Positions 51,289-61,541 of a stretch of 64,000 nucleotides of DNA are shown in pieces (the stretch's first letter is position 1; each line of letters opens with the position of its first letter). Position numbers and translations under genes: made by a program. Source of the DNA: Sphingobacterium griseoflavum (GTDB lineage Bacteria; Bacteroidota; Bacteroidia; Sphingobacteriales; Sphingobacteriaceae); contig NZ_BNAF01000009.1 in assembly GCF_014653155.1 (NCBI RefSeq), positions 124,001 through 188,000 of the forward strand, in the 5' to 3' direction. The notes beneath the pieces are model-generated. The model had not been told where the DNA came from. It ran no database searches and saw nothing but the letters and a program-made list of their open reading frames with translations.

Positions 51289-51900
51289 TTATTTGATGTT
51301 ACAGGTGAACATGGTTCGATCAGCAATGCGTCCTTCGAAAGCGTCACCAATAGCTATGGGGCCTACACCCACCGGCGTACCTGTATAGATTAGGTCCCCT
51401 TTGCGCAGTGTGATATATTTTGATATGAATACGATAAGCGTTTCAAAATCAAAAATCATATCTCGGGTATTCCCCGCTTGCACGACCTCTCCGTTCTTCA
51501 GCATGGAAAAGGCTATTTGCTTCATGTCTGTAAAATCTTCCTTCGGTACTAACGGACTAATTACCGCAGAGTGGTCAAAGGCCTTGGCCAGCTCCCAAGG
51601 TAAGCCTTGTTTCTTATGCTCGGCTTGTATATCCCTAGCAGTGAAGTCAATGCCCAAGCCGATAGCATCGTAATATTTATGCGCAAATTTAGAGGAAACA
51701 TGTTTGCCTTCATTGCAGATACGGATCACGATCTCGACCTCATAATGTATATCGTTCGAAAAATCGGGATAATAGAAGTCTTTGTTGTCTTTCAAGATGG
51801 CCGTATCGGGCTTCATGAAAATTACCGGCGTCGAGGGCACGGGGTTATTTAGTTCTTTCGCATGATCTATATAGTTTCTCCCTACTGCAATTACTTTCAT
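51289..51900 (-). CDS. Fumarylacetoacetate hydrolase-family protein
   Basis: A 203-residue short FAH protein. Metal ligands sit in HYEVEIVIRI (two glutamates) and GIDFTARDIQ (aspartate), and GLPWELAKAFDHSAV contains the conserved KxxD segment. Length and sequence are near FAHD1-type acylpyruvate hydrolases/oxaloacetate decarboxylases rather than the 420-residue tyrosine-pathway FAH. The substrate is uncertain. It lies 53 bp upstream of the M23 gene on the same strand. Confidence 0.9.
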   Translation of the reverse strand: MKVIAVGRNYIDHAKELNNPVPSTPVIFMKPDTAILKDNKDFYYPDFSNDIHYEVEIVIRICNEGKHVSSKFAHKYYDAIGLGIDFTARDIQAEHKKQGLPWELAKAFDHSAVISPLVPKEDFTDMKQIAFSMLKNGEVVQAGNTRDMIFDFETLIVFISKYITLRKGDLIYTGTPVGVGPIAIGDAFEGRIADRTMFTCNIK

Positions 51901-52145
51901 CTTTTTAATAGCTATGTACCGGCCGTTGTTGCCGCGGCGGCCTCTTTACGTTATTTTAACAAACGATATCGCTTGATGTTTAAAAAAAATGCGGCTAGAT
52001 TTGTTGTTTAACAAACTTAATAAAATACATAGGCATTTACAAGCGCCTCGATCTAAAGCTAATTTGGGAAGTACGTTATACGAGGTAAAGGTACGAAGTG
52101 TGCTGCCGGTTTTCTTGTTTGGTGAATTACTGTTACATTTATGCG

Positions 52146-52796
52146 ATGGAACAAATAGAGGCCGTCCTTTTTGATCTTGACGGAACATTAATAGATTCAG
52201 AACATTTTTACTATAGCAATTGGCAACCAATATTGGCGGAGCATTTCGATCTGACGATTACTTTTGAGGATTGGTTGGCGCTATTTGCCGGTCATACGCT
52301 GGCGCGCAATGTACATTTTCTTAAGAAAAACTGGGGAATAGAGACATCCGAAGCCTTTATGTGGAAGGAGACACGGGCAGCTTACGCGCGAGCGGATATG
52401 CGGACGATTTCACTGATGCCCTTTGCGCGGGAGATTTTACAGAACTTACATGCGGCCGGGAAACGCATTGGTTTGGTGACGTCTAGCTACCAAACGACGG
52501 TAGACACTGTTTTAGGACACCATGGTTTGCTGGGATTTTTTGAGTTTTTCGTCACACGGGAGAAAGTCGTCCAGGCCAAACCCAATGCCGAACCCTATTT
52601 GATGGCTACAAAATTGATGGGACTTGCTCCAGTGAACTTGTTGGCGGTGGAAGATACCGCAACAGGGCTACGTGCCGCCCAGGATGCTGGGTTGCGTTGT
52701 GTTGCAGTGTCTCGACAAGCCGTCGAACGCGCTCGACTGACGTCGGCAGACTACATGATGGAAAATTTATTTGAAGTAAATGAAATGTTGCTTTAG
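52146..52796 (+). CDS. HAD-superfamily phosphatase, beta-phosphoglucomutase-like
   Basis: A 216-residue HAD hydrolase. Motif I is VLFDLDGTLIDSE with nucleophile D10 and D12, motif II is LVTSS near 108, the lysine is in VQAKPNAEPY, and motif III is VEDTATGLRAAQDAG near 176. The four-helix cap between motifs I and II fits subfamily IA. The substrate is probably a small phosphorylated sugar or nucleotide. ATG 52146 is in frame; the ATG at 52141 is out of frame. Confidence 0.92.
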   Translation: MEQIEAVLFDLDGTLIDSEHFYYSNWQPILAEHFDLTITFEDWLALFAGHTLARNVHFLKKNWGIETSEAFMWKETRAAYARADMRTISLMPFAREILQNLHAAGKRIGLVTSSYQTTVDTVLGHHGLLGFFEFFVTREKVVQAKPNAEPYLMATKLMGLAPVNLLAVEDTATGLRAAQDAGLRCVAVSRQAVERARLTSADYMMENLFEVNEMLL

Positions 52797-52859
52797 TCGA
52801 CTGGCGGAGTGGAATTGCATAATTATTATTAAATTAGAGACCTTAATTACACCAACGAT

Positions 52860-53339
52860 ATGGATAGAAGATCAGCCATCAAGCAGATGTTTGTTTTGGC
52901 AGGGGGTATGATGATTGCCACGTCTTGCTCGACGGATGGGAATGCGACCTCTATTATACTAAACAATATCAAAATGAGCGCTTCCGATGAGGCTTTGCTT
53001 GCCGATATTGTAGAAGCCATTATCCCGGAAACGGATAGCCCGGGTGCGAAAACGCTCCAGTTACATTTATTTGTGATGAAGATGGTGGACGATTGCCATA
53101 GTCCAGAAGACCAAGAACTTTTTCTGAAAGGGCTTAAAGATGCCAAAGACCTATCTGGTAAGTCCATCGCGGAAACGGCTACATACATGCAGCAACTTGG
53201 GCCAAAAGATGGTTTTGCAAAGATGATAAAAGAACGTACTGTCCAAGGCTATCTGAATTCGGAGTATGTGATGAAGAATAAATTGATTTATGAATTAGTT
53301 CCAGGTCGATATGATGGAGCGGTAAAAGTAAATAGTTAA
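52860..53339 (+). CDS. Gluconate 2-dehydrogenase subunit-3-like protein
   Basis: A 159-residue small subunit. The N-terminus MDRRSAIKQMFVLAGG is Tat-like (RRSAIK) and is followed by ATSC, a possible lipobox at C23, so it is exported folded with its partner. The segment LADIVEAIIPETDSPGAKT is the hallmark of the family. It is essential for export or assembly of the GMC flavoprotein encoded 2 nt downstream, which has no signal peptide of its own. Confidence 0.9.
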   Translation: MDRRSAIKQMFVLAGGMMIATSCSTDGNATSIILNNIKMSASDEALLADIVEAIIPETDSPGAKTLQLHLFVMKMVDDCHSPEDQELFLKGLKDAKDLSGKSIAETATYMQQLGPKDGFAKMIKERTVQGYLNSEYVMKNKLIYELVPGRYDGAVKVNS

Positions 53340-53341
53340 GG

Positions 53342-55057
53342 ATGGCAAATCTAAATATTGATTCGGAGAAGGCGCGTACGTATGACGCAATTGTGATCGG
53401 GTCGGGAATAAGCGGTGGATGGTCGGCAAAGGAGCTTACCGAGCGGGGGTTGAAGACCTTGGTGCTGGAGCGCGGTCGTGATGTGCAGCATGTGAAAGAT
53501 TACCCAACGACAAATATGTATCCTTGGGAATTTGAACATCGGGGAGAGATGCCATATGCGGTTCGACAGGAGAACCCTATTGTCAATCGCTGCTATGCGT
53601 TTCATGAAGATGCTGCTCATTTTTTTGTTAAGGACAAGGAGCATCCATACCTACAGGATAAGCCCTTCGACTGGATTAGGGGGTACCAGGTAGGAGGGAA
53701 GTCTTTGCTGTGGGCGCGACAAACACAGCGTTGGTCTGACTTTGACTTCGAAGGCCCTGCGCGCGACGGATTTGCTGTGGATTGGCCAATTCGTTATGCA
53801 GATTTAAAGCCTTGGTATGATTATGTCGAGCGTTTTGCAGGTATCTCCGGTGATCGTGACGGCTTACCGGAATTGCCGGATGGCGAGTTTTTGCCTGGCT
53901 ATCCGCTCAATGTGGTGGAAAAGTATTTTAAGCAGAAAGTCGAATCCAAATATCCGGCACGTAAAGTTATTTCTGCGCGCTGTGCACATATATCCAAACC
54001 GCAGCCCATCCATATCCAGCAAGGGCGTACGCAATGCCAAAATCGTAAACTTTGCCAAAGGGGCTGCCCGTTCGGTGGATATTTCAGCTCGAATGCTTCA
54101 ACGTTGCCTTGGGCGGCGAAGACAGGGAACATGACCCTAAGGCCTGATTCGGTTGTGCATTCAATTCTCTATGACGAAGCGAAGGGGCGGGCGATTGGCG
54201 TGAAGGTTATCGATCGCAACAGCAAGGAGGAGATGGACTTTTACGCGAAGCTTATATTCGTGAATGCAGCGGCGATCAATACCAATTTGATTTTGCTGAA
54301 TTCTCGCTCTAATCGTTTTCCAAACGGATTAGGTAACGATAGTGAAACGTTAGGTAAATATATGGCTTTTCACAACTACAGTGCGCGGATATATGGAGAA
54401 TATGACGGGCTGTTGGATTTCAAGACCGATGGTCGGAATCCCGCCGGAGGCGGATACATACCACGTTTCCGTAATCTGCATAAACAGGAAACCGATTATT
54501 TGCGCGGTTATGCCGCTGGCTTTGGTGCTTATCGGTCTGCAAGTTCTGACCGTAGCGGTTTCGGAGAAGAGTTGAAAAAATCCTTATTGAACCCCCAACT
54601 TGGCAATTGGGGTGTAGGCTCGCATATGATGGGGGAAACTATTCCCAAAGCTGCCAGTTACGTTGCATTGGATGCGCAACAACGCGACGACTGGGGTATT
54701 CCTTTGTTAAAAATTTCGATCGATTATGACGATAACGACGCGAAGATGAAGAAGGATTACCTCGATACGATGGAAGAGATGTTTCTGGAAGCTGGGTTTA
54801 CAAATATCCGTCGGGATGATCGTTGGCAACCGCCCGGGTTAGATATCCACGAGATGGGAGGCGCACGCATGGGAAATGATCCGAAGACGGCAGTGCTGAA
54901 TAAATGGAATCAGATGCATGCCGTACCTAATGTTTTTATAACGGATGGAGCCAGCATGACCTCTACGTCAACACAAAATCCATCACTCACCTATATGGCC
55001 TTCTCCGCGCGTGCAGCAGATTATGCCGTGAAAGAAATGAGGAAGGGTAATATCTAG
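53342..55057 (+). CDS. GMC-family FAD oxidoreductase, sugar/glycoside dehydrogenase
   Basis: A 571-residue flavoprotein. The FAD-binding GxGxxG is at G20 in VIGSGISGGWSAKE with a following ERG. A cysteine motif CQRGCPFGGYFSS lies mid-protein, and the catalytic region near the C-terminus has IHEMGGARMG and TQNPSLTYMA (His/Asn pair). With a subunit-3 partner it resembles gluconate, sorbitol or glucoside-3-dehydrogenases. No cytochrome-c subunit gene adjoins it, so electrons must go elsewhere. Glycoside C3 oxidation is a plausible inference for Bacteroidota. Confidence 0.9.
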   Translation: MANLNIDSEKARTYDAIVIGSGISGGWSAKELTERGLKTLVLERGRDVQHVKDYPTTNMYPWEFEHRGEMPYAVRQENPIVNRCYAFHEDAAHFFVKDKEHPYLQDKPFDWIRGYQVGGKSLLWARQTQRWSDFDFEGPARDGFAVDWPIRYADLKPWYDYVERFAGISGDRDGLPELPDGEFLPGYPLNVVEKYFKQKVESKYPARKVISARCAHISKPQPIHIQQGRTQCQNRKLCQRGCPFGGYFSSNASTLPWAAKTGNMTLRPDSVVHSILYDEAKGRAIGVKVIDRNSKEEMDFYAKLIFVNAAAINTNLILLNSRSNRFPNGLGNDSETLGKYMAFHNYSARIYGEYDGLLDFKTDGRNPAGGGYIPRFRNLHKQETDYLRGYAAGFGAYRSASSDRSGFGEELKKSLLNPQLGNWGVGSHMMGETIPKAASYVALDAQQRDDWGIPLLKISIDYDDNDAKMKKDYLDTMEEMFLEAGFTNIRRDDRWQPPGLDIHEMGGARMGNDPKTAVLNKWNQMHAVPNVFITDGASMTSTSTQNPSLTYMAFSARAADYAVKEMRKGNI

Positions 55058-55440
55058 CTATTGTTTCCCCTCATATTGATGAATTATTCGTGTCCGGCCC
55101 CGAAAAGGTCGGACATTTACCTGTCTATACGTTTTAGCAAAAAATAGTTTCACTGCTAACTGTTTTGGTAGCCTACTAACAGCACGAACCCGATTGAACG
55201 GTATTGACGATATGTTGCCTTGTGCTAATATCGTTTTAGCAAAGGTGCTAAAAGGTTTAAAATGTGTAATAAAAATCACAAAAAGTTTTTTGGTCCCAAA
55301 CTAAATGTGTTAATTAGTGTTAACGTTATACTAATTTAAACCTACCAATGTACTGTCTTTTCCCTATGTGAAGGTAGTGTTGGTCGGCATTAAAGTTGGT
55401 ATATCGTGCGGCTAAACTATACTTTACAAACATTAAATTT
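55058..55440. other. Intergenic region before susC with hairpin
   Basis: About 380 bp without a supportable gene. It holds the GMC hairpin at 55091-55115 and a direct repeat TGTTAA (near 55307 and 55319). The last 60 bp are likely the susC promoter, with a weak TATACTTTAC in place of the usual box. No sigma/anti-sigma gene is present. Confidence 0.55.
55091..55115 (+). terminator. Hairpin after GMC operon
   Basis: 9-bp stem TGTCCGGCC/GGTCGGACA (one G-U pair), 7-nt loop and a weak T tail. Confidence 0.65.
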
Positions 55441-58400
55441 ATGTGGAACATTGACAAACTAAAGCTATCCCAGGGGAAACTCTGTATGCTTTCCCTTGTG
55501 ATGTTGGCGACCAGTTATGGTTCTACCTATGCCAATATCAATTCTTCAAAACCTATCCCATCGACCGCTTTTTCAAAACAACAAACTGTTTCAGGACGCG
55601 TTACCGATGCGGCTACGGGCAGTCCTATCGCTGGGGCAACCGTTACGGTTCGTGGCACAACGACTGCGACCCAAACCGATGAAAGTGGTGCGTACAGCAT
55701 CCAAGCCGCTGCAGGCCAAATTTTGGTAGCGACATTTATAGGCTACAAGTCGTTGGAATTGCCCGTAGGCACGGCAAATGTAGACTTTCCGTTAACAGCA
55801 GATGGCGAATCGCTGGATGAAGTCGTGGTGGTAGGATATGGTACGATGCGCAAATCAGATGTAACCGGTTCCATTTCTATGGTAAAGGGGCAGGATATGA
55901 TTAAAAATCAAAATTTCAGTGCCCTGGACAATTTGCGAGGACAAGCAGCAGGTGTAAATGTATATTCCAACTCCAGCCAACCGGGGGCGTATGCCAACCG
56001 CGTGGTGATCCGCGGTACTGCTTCGATCAACTCTTCATCCAGCCCGCTTTATGTCGTGGACGGCGTGGTGATGGAAAATTTTCACTTGGTGAACCCGAAT
56101 GATATTGAGCGTATGGAAGTATTGAAAGACGCTTCTTCTGCGGCTATTTATGGTGCACGTGGTGCTAACGGGGTCATCTTGGTTACAACAAAACGAGGTT
56201 CTAAAGACGGACGTAGAACCATAAGTTACCAAGGGTCGGCCAGTGTGAGCTCTCCACAACGCTACATGGATGTCTTGAACGCAGAAGAGTGGGTACAAGC
56301 CTTTATGATCGGTTTAGAAAATGAAAATACCTACATGCCTGATAAATACAATTGGTCTTTAGATCGTAAAGATTGGTTCAATGATCCAAACTATTTTGAT
56401 GCCAATGGGAACCCATTGTATGATACCGATTGGCAAAGGGAAGCAACGCGTACGGTTGTTTCTCAAAATCATCAGCTGAATATCCAACAAGGTGATGAAA
56501 AGTCCTCGATGGGTGCATTCATTAATTATACCGATCAGCAAGGGGTTGTGAATAACACCTACAACAAACGTGTGAACGGTAAATTGGCATACGATTCGAA
56601 AGTGAAAGATTGGCTTTCTACAAGTATAAACTTAACAGCGAATCATACTTACGGTCGTTTTACACCCGAAGACGGCGGTGGGCAAGAGGCACGTCGTACG
56701 ATGATCGAGATGTTACCATGGTTGCCTGTTTACCAACCAGACGGACAGTATAGTTTTTCTGGCTCATCAACGGTCAACGGTGTTTTAGGCTTCGAAGGGA
56801 TGTCCAATCCCGTTGCTATCTTAGATCTACAAGAACGGCAGCGTGCCAATACGCAAATTTTTGGTAATGCAGCCTTGACTTTCCATTTGGCTGATGGCCT
56901 AGATTTGAAAACCCAATATGGTGTAGATAAACAACGGAGACTGTACCGTGGCTATTCTTCCGTATTGCTACATAATATTTCTCGTCCAAACGGTTGGGCA
57001 CAGATTGAAAACGAAGATATCTTCTACTGGCAGCAAGAAACCTATTTGAGCTACAATAAGCAATTTAATAATCACCGTATTAATGCGGTAGCCGGTTTAT
57101 CTTGGCAAGGACGCGAGCGCGAATTCAGTATGAATCGTACAGAAGGCTTTACCAGCGATTTCTTTAAATGGAACAATATGGCGGCGGGTTCTTTGCCGCA
57201 AGCACCAGAATCTGCTTATGAACGTTGGGGTATGAATTCTTACTTTATGCGTGCAGCTTACACATTAAATGATAAGTATTCGGCTACAGTGACAGGTCGT
57301 TATGATGGTTCATCGCGTTTCGGAGCGAATAACAAGTTCGGCTTCTTCCCATCTATGGGTCTGGCTTGGGTAGCATCTAAGGAATCATTCTTACAAGATG
57401 TCTCTTGGTTAGACAATCTGAAATTACGCAGTAGCATTGGTATCACCGGTAACTCCGAAATTGCACCTTATCAATCTATTGGTAGAGCCATTAACAATAC
57501 CCAACTGCTGGGCGGTTCGCGTATGCCAACATCTTATTTAAGGAACATACGGAATGACGACTTGAAGTGGGAGAAAACAACCACGATCGATGGTGGTTTC
57601 GAATTAGGGTTGTTTCAAAATCGCTTGAACTTTGATGTCTCGTACTACAATCGTAGAACAACAGATTTGCTTCTGGAGGCGCCACTTCCAAATGCATCCG
57701 GATTTGAGTTCGTAACACAGAATATTGGTGCGGTAAATAATAAAGGCTTTGATATTATGATCAGCGGAGCACCTGTTCGTAATGAAAATTTCCAGTGGAC
57801 ATCTACGATCAATATGAACTACAATCAGAATCGCGTCGTTCAATTGGCTAACAATAACGCAGATATTCTTCAAAATAGCTTTGTATCTGGTCCAAACAGT
57901 GTTATTCGCGTTGGGGAAAACTTAAATAGTTTCTATGGCTACCGTCGTAACGGCATTTTCACAGTAGAAGACTTTGAAAATGGCCTTATAACAAGAGAAC
58001 AGATTGGTCGACCAAACCGCTCGGCAAATCAAGAAGTTTTAGGGAAAGGCATTCCCGATTGGTCAGGAAGTTTTATCAACACATTCAACTACAAGAATTT
58101 TGATATGACAGTTGATATGCAGATTGTCTATGGTGTAGAAACATTGCAACAATTTTATCATTCCACTTACGATCGTTTTGGTATCACCAATGGTTTGAGC
58201 GAAATTTTGACGGATGCTTATAGCCCTTCAAATCCAAACACCATGCAACAGGCTATATTCTTGACTAATGGTGGTCACGCTGGTCAGGATACACGTATTG
58301 ATTCTTCTTGGATCGTGGATGGTTCATACCTACGTTTCAACCTGATTCAGCTAGGTTACTCGTTCGACTCGTCGTGGGCACAACGTTTAGGTATTTCTGG

Positions 58401-58575
58401 TTTGCGTGTGTATGCTAGTGCGAACAACCCGTGGTTAATAACTTCTAAAGACTTTAAGGGATATGATCCTGAAAGTACGTCTACCGGTGATGGAAATAAA
58501 TTTGGACAAAATGTGACGTTCTTCTCTTATCCGCGAGCAAAGACATTTACCTTCGGTTTGAACCTAACGTTATAA
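55441..58575 (+). CDS. SusC/RagA-family TonB-dependent outer-membrane transporter
   Basis: A 1044-residue SusC-type receptor. After the signal peptide (about 1-31, TSYGSTYA) comes a carboxypeptidase-D regulatory-like domain (about 49-120, VSGRVTDAATGSPIAGATV). Next are the TonB-box region LDEVVVVGYGTMRKSDVTGS, the plug, and the C-terminal barrel ending TFGLNLTL. With the SusD partner it imports oligosaccharides or other large nutrients. There is no N-terminal STN domain, so it is not of the FecR-signalling type. ATG 55441 was chosen; the upstream frame has no family support. Confidence 0.95.
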   Translation: MWNIDKLKLSQGKLCMLSLVMLATSYGSTYANINSSKPIPSTAFSKQQTVSGRVTDAATGSPIAGATVTVRGTTTATQTDESGAYSIQAAAGQILVATFIGYKSLELPVGTANVDFPLTADGESLDEVVVVGYGTMRKSDVTGSISMVKGQDMIKNQNFSALDNLRGQAAGVNVYSNSSQPGAYANRVVIRGTASINSSSSPLYVVDGVVMENFHLVNPNDIERMEVLKDASSAAIYGARGANGVILVTTKRGSKDGRRTISYQGSASVSSPQRYMDVLNAEEWVQAFMIGLENENTYMPDKYNWSLDRKDWFNDPNYFDANGNPLYDTDWQREATRTVVSQNHQLNIQQGDEKSSMGAFINYTDQQGVVNNTYNKRVNGKLAYDSKVKDWLSTSINLTANHTYGRFTPEDGGGQEARRTMIEMLPWLPVYQPDGQYSFSGSSTVNGVLGFEGMSNPVAILDLQERQRANTQIFGNAALTFHLADGLDLKTQYGVDKQRRLYRGYSSVLLHNISRPNGWAQIENEDIFYWQQETYLSYNKQFNNHRINAVAGLSWQGREREFSMNRTEGFTSDFFKWNNMAAGSLPQAPESAYERWGMNSYFMRAAYTLNDKYSATVTGRYDGSSRFGANNKFGFFPSMGLAWVASKESFLQDVSWLDNLKLRSSIGITGNSEIAPYQSIGRAINNTQLLGGSRMPTSYLRNIRNDDLKWEKTTTIDGGFELGLFQNRLNFDVSYYNRRTTDLLLEAPLPNASGFEFVTQNIGAVNNKGFDIMISGAPVRNENFQWTSTINMNYNQNRVVQLANNNADILQNSFVSGPNSVIRVGENLNSFYGYRRNGIFTVEDFENGLITREQIGRPNRSANQEVLGKGIPDWSGSFINTFNYKNFDMTVDMQIVYGVETLQQFYHSTYDRFGITNGLSEILTDAYSPSNPNTMQQAIFLTNGGHAGQDTRIDSSWIVDGSYLRFNLIQLGYSFDSSWAQRLGISGLRVYASANNPWLITSKDFKGYDPESTSTGDGNKFGQNVTFFSYPRAKTFTFGLNLTL

Positions 58576-58599
58576 TTAAACCTTTAATACTAAAGACAG

Positions 58600-60174
58600 A
58601 TGAATTTTAAATATATCATATTAGGACTTAGTTTATCAACTATGTTGTGCATGAGTTCCTGTAAAGATTTTTTAGACGAAAATCCGAGAAGTGAAGTTGG
58701 TGAAGACGACTACTACAAAACGCAGGGGCAAGCTTATGAAAACGTCAATGTGTTGTACCGTTTGGGTGCACCAACTTTTTATGGAAATGCCAACGGTGCA
58801 TACCAAGGACCGTTTGCATCGATTCCAGTCATGTTAACGGGCTATTTTGAAAATAGCTATGAAGGGCAGGAGCAGATCAACCAATACTCCCGTCTGTTAA
58901 CAAGACAGCAAAATACGCGTATCGTTTCTAACAGGGTGAATGAGATTTGGCGTACTGCTTTTCAAGCTATTAATATAGCCAATAGTGCGATCAAAAATAT
59001 TCCTAACATCGCAATGCCTGATGATTTGAAAGCCACATTAATCGGAGAGGCGAAATTCTTCCGGGCTTTTAACTACTTTTTCATGGTAAAAATGTTTGGA
59101 GGTTTACCTTTGTCTACTGATCAGTACGCAAGCTTGGATCAAGATTTCTTTTTGCCACGTAGCTCCCCGGAAGAAGTTTATGAAGTGATTGAATCCGATT
59201 TAATCGCTGCGGTGGAAACCTTGCCTGCAGCAATCTTCAATAGCAGTGGACGTCGTGTGAACAAAAATATAGCTGCAATGGCGTTGGCTAATGTATACCT
59301 TCAGCAAAACAAATTTGACGAAGCCGTGCCTTACATTGATATTGTGCTTCAGTCGGGCCATTCGTTAACTCCGAATACCGATTTGAACACCCTTAGTGCC
59401 TTTAATAGTTTGCGTACTTCGGATCTATTGGATGAAACTATATATGCGATGGAATTTGATGAGGGGACTAACTCAGGTGGATCATGGCCAACATATGGTT
59501 TTACGGCATCTGCCAATGCTATCTTCGATAAGTACACCATTTTCGAGCGTGTGTATGGTCCGACAAATAGGTTCCTCAATGTGTATGAGGCAGATGATTT
59601 GAGGATTCAACCCAGGCAGTTTTACCATTGGACATATACCAATCCAGACAATGGCAAGACTTGGAACGGGGGTAACACCGCCGGCGTATGGTATTTTGTC
59701 GAGGAGGATGCGTTGTTAAATACGGGCCGATCTACGAAAGATAGGAATATCTATCGCTATGCGGAAGCCTTGTTAATAGCTGCGGAGGTTAAAGCACGTA
59801 CCACGGGCGTTGCTTCGGCAGCAGCTCACCTGGCGGAGGTGAGAGCTCGCGCAAGCACTACAGGGGAAACGGTAGCACAGATCACCGCTCAACTACAAGG
59901 CTTGTCGGTCGATCAGTTCGTACAAGAAGTATGGAAAGAGCGTTTACGGGAATTACCTTTGGAATTTAAAATGTGGGATGATTGTTTACGGACCGGCATG
60001 TTTCCAAATATTTCAGCTGACGTAAAAGGCCAAGTTACCTTCACGCCATTGGTTGGTGCAGCAAATGGTTCGGGTGCTATTTTCAAAGAGACAGATTTAG
60101 TATACCCAATCTCTTTGGATGAGCTACAGCGAAACCCTAACCTGACCCAAAATACAGGTTATCAAACAAACTAG
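58600..60174 (+). CDS. SusD/RagB-family nutrient-binding lipoprotein
   Basis: A 524-residue surface lipoprotein (LCMSSC, C21). The N-terminal KDFLDENPRSEVGEDDYY, tetratricopeptide-like helices (NEIWRTAFQAINIANSA, LIGEAKFFRAFNYFFMVK) and the C-terminal WKERLRELPLEFKMWDDCLR are all SusD hallmarks. It caps the SusC barrel and binds the ligand. It begins 24 nt after susC and ends at a terminator; no glycosidase is in this unit. Confidence 0.95.
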   Translation: MNFKYIILGLSLSTMLCMSSCKDFLDENPRSEVGEDDYYKTQGQAYENVNVLYRLGAPTFYGNANGAYQGPFASIPVMLTGYFENSYEGQEQINQYSRLLTRQQNTRIVSNRVNEIWRTAFQAINIANSAIKNIPNIAMPDDLKATLIGEAKFFRAFNYFFMVKMFGGLPLSTDQYASLDQDFFLPRSSPEEVYEVIESDLIAAVETLPAAIFNSSGRRVNKNIAAMALANVYLQQNKFDEAVPYIDIVLQSGHSLTPNTDLNTLSAFNSLRTSDLLDETIYAMEFDEGTNSGGSWPTYGFTASANAIFDKYTIFERVYGPTNRFLNVYEADDLRIQPRQFYHWTYTNPDNGKTWNGGNTAGVWYFVEEDALLNTGRSTKDRNIYRYAEALLIAAEVKARTTGVASAAAHLAEVRARASTTGETVAQITAQLQGLSVDQFVQEVWKERLRELPLEFKMWDDCLRTGMFPNISADVKGQVTFTPLVGAANGSGAIFKETDLVYPISLDELQRNPNLTQNTGYQTN

Positions 60175-60200
60175 CTGATCCTAAAGCTAGATTTTAAGAT

Positions 60201-60234
60201 GAGCTGCGGGATTATATCCTGCAGCTCTTTTTTG
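60201..60234 (+). terminator. Terminator after susD
   Basis: Stem GAGCTGC(GGG)/(CCT)GCAGCTC with a small loop and a T-run. Confidence 0.9.
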
Positions 60235-60334
60235 TTTTGTGCATTGGGATTAGCACGAACAGATGTCCAAACCATTCTGCTGTTTCCAACTAAATCGGAA
60301 CAAGGTGTAACATTTCGTGTTAACAACGGTATAA

Positions 60335-60365
60335 AAAAAGAGCTTCAACAAAGGAAGCTCTTTTT
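60335..60365. terminator. Bidirectional terminator after nrdF
   Basis: 12-bp stem AAAAAGAGCTTC/GAAGCTCTTTTT around a 7-nt loop, 29 nt past the nrdF stop. Confidence 0.92.
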
Positions 60366-60393
60366 AAATATATTAGCGCTGGAGATCTAGTTG

Positions 60394-61380
60394 TTAAACT
60401 TCGATCGCCACTTCCATTTTGAAATCGTCGTCTCTCAGGTGTACAATTTCCATAGATTTTTCGTAGTTCGTTGACTTCTTCGAGAAAAAATCATGTTGTG
60501 TGGTTTCGGTATTTAAACCGTTCAATACAATAGGATTGACCTGCTTAACTTCAAAAATCGGGTCGAAACCGAGGTTCATGAGTGCTTTGTTACCATTGTA
60601 GCGCACATATTCCTTTACTTCAGCTGTCAATCCCACTACCGTATAGAGCTCTTCGGTATATTTCAACTCATTTTCGTATAGATCGTTCAGTAGGTTCAGG
60701 AAACGTGCTTTCACCTCTTCCTTGTTTGGAAGGCGGCTGTAGACCTCTTGCGCGATTAAACCAACGAATACACCGTGGATAGACTCGTCTGCTACGATTT
60801 TTTTAATAATATCTGCCGACGCCACCATTTGTCCCTGTCCGCATAACCACAGGGGCAAGAAGAAGCCAGAATAAAACAAAAAGGATTCCAATAACACTGA
60901 TCCGGCTAGTGCCATGAATAGTTCTTCGTCGGTTACGCGCTCTTTGTCGATCGCCCTGTAGTATTTGTCAATGGTAGCCGCCTTGTACTGCAAGAATTTA
61001 TTTTCTTTGACCCAGCCAAATACGTCATTGATTTCATTGGTCGTAGAAACCGTCGTAAAAATCGTTGAATATGATTTTGCATGGATGGCTTCCATCATAC
61101 ACATATAAGACAAAACCGCTTTATTTTGTAGGGATCCGATATGATCAATGATTTTCGGCATGCCAGTATGGCTTTGTAGGGTGTCCAAAAGGGTTAAACC
61201 TCCCAAAGCCTTTTTATAGCATTCTTTCATATCCCAGCTTAAGCCTTTCCAGCTGTCAATATCTTTGGATGGGATATATTCGGTATCGATCCAAAATTGT
61301 TTGATATTCTGTTCCCAAAACATCAATACGTAATCGTTATCTGGTGTGTTCCAGTTTACGGCGCTAAATTGTTTGCTCAT
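60394..61380 (-). CDS. nrdF: Class Ib ribonucleotide reductase small subunit
   Basis: A 328-residue R2 protein. The di-metal ligands are recognisable: D in LTLLDTLQSHTG, EAIH in YMCMMEAIHAKSYS (with the nearby tyrosine for the radical), E in LLESFLFYSGFF and DESIH in IVADESIHGVF. The neighbouring nrdI shows it is class Ib, with a dimanganese-tyrosyl cofactor activated by NrdI. It supplies the radical for dNTP synthesis. It is 161 bp after nrdE, probably the same operon. Confidence 0.93.
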   Translation of the reverse strand: MSKQFSAVNWNTPDNDYVLMFWEQNIKQFWIDTEYIPSKDIDSWKGLSWDMKECYKKALGGLTLLDTLQSHTGMPKIIDHIGSLQNKAVLSYMCMMEAIHAKSYSTIFTTVSTTNEINDVFGWVKENKFLQYKAATIDKYYRAIDKERVTDEELFMALAGSVLLESFLFYSGFFLPLWLCGQGQMVASADIIKKIVADESIHGVFVGLIAQEVYSRLPNKEEVKARFLNLLNDLYENELKYTEELYTVVGLTAEVKEYVRYNGNKALMNLGFDPIFEVKQVNPIVLNGLNTETTQHDFFSKKSTNYEKSMEIVHLRDDDFKMEVAIEV

Positions 61381-61541
61381 GCTTATTCATTTTTTGGAGT
61401 CGTAAAAAAGGTGTTCTGTGAGAAGAAACGGAAGGAGAAACGCAGATAAGTGGTGTTATCGGTTTCTCCTTTACGCGTGTTACATCCGTAACCTTTATGC
61501 TTGACTTATTCGTTTTACTATTTCTTTTTAATCATGACACG

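Noticed and set aside
40272-60174. One large polysaccharide-utilisation locus from fucosidases to SusCD
   Set aside because: At least four terminators and opposite-strand housekeeping genes (glyS, bcp) separate them.
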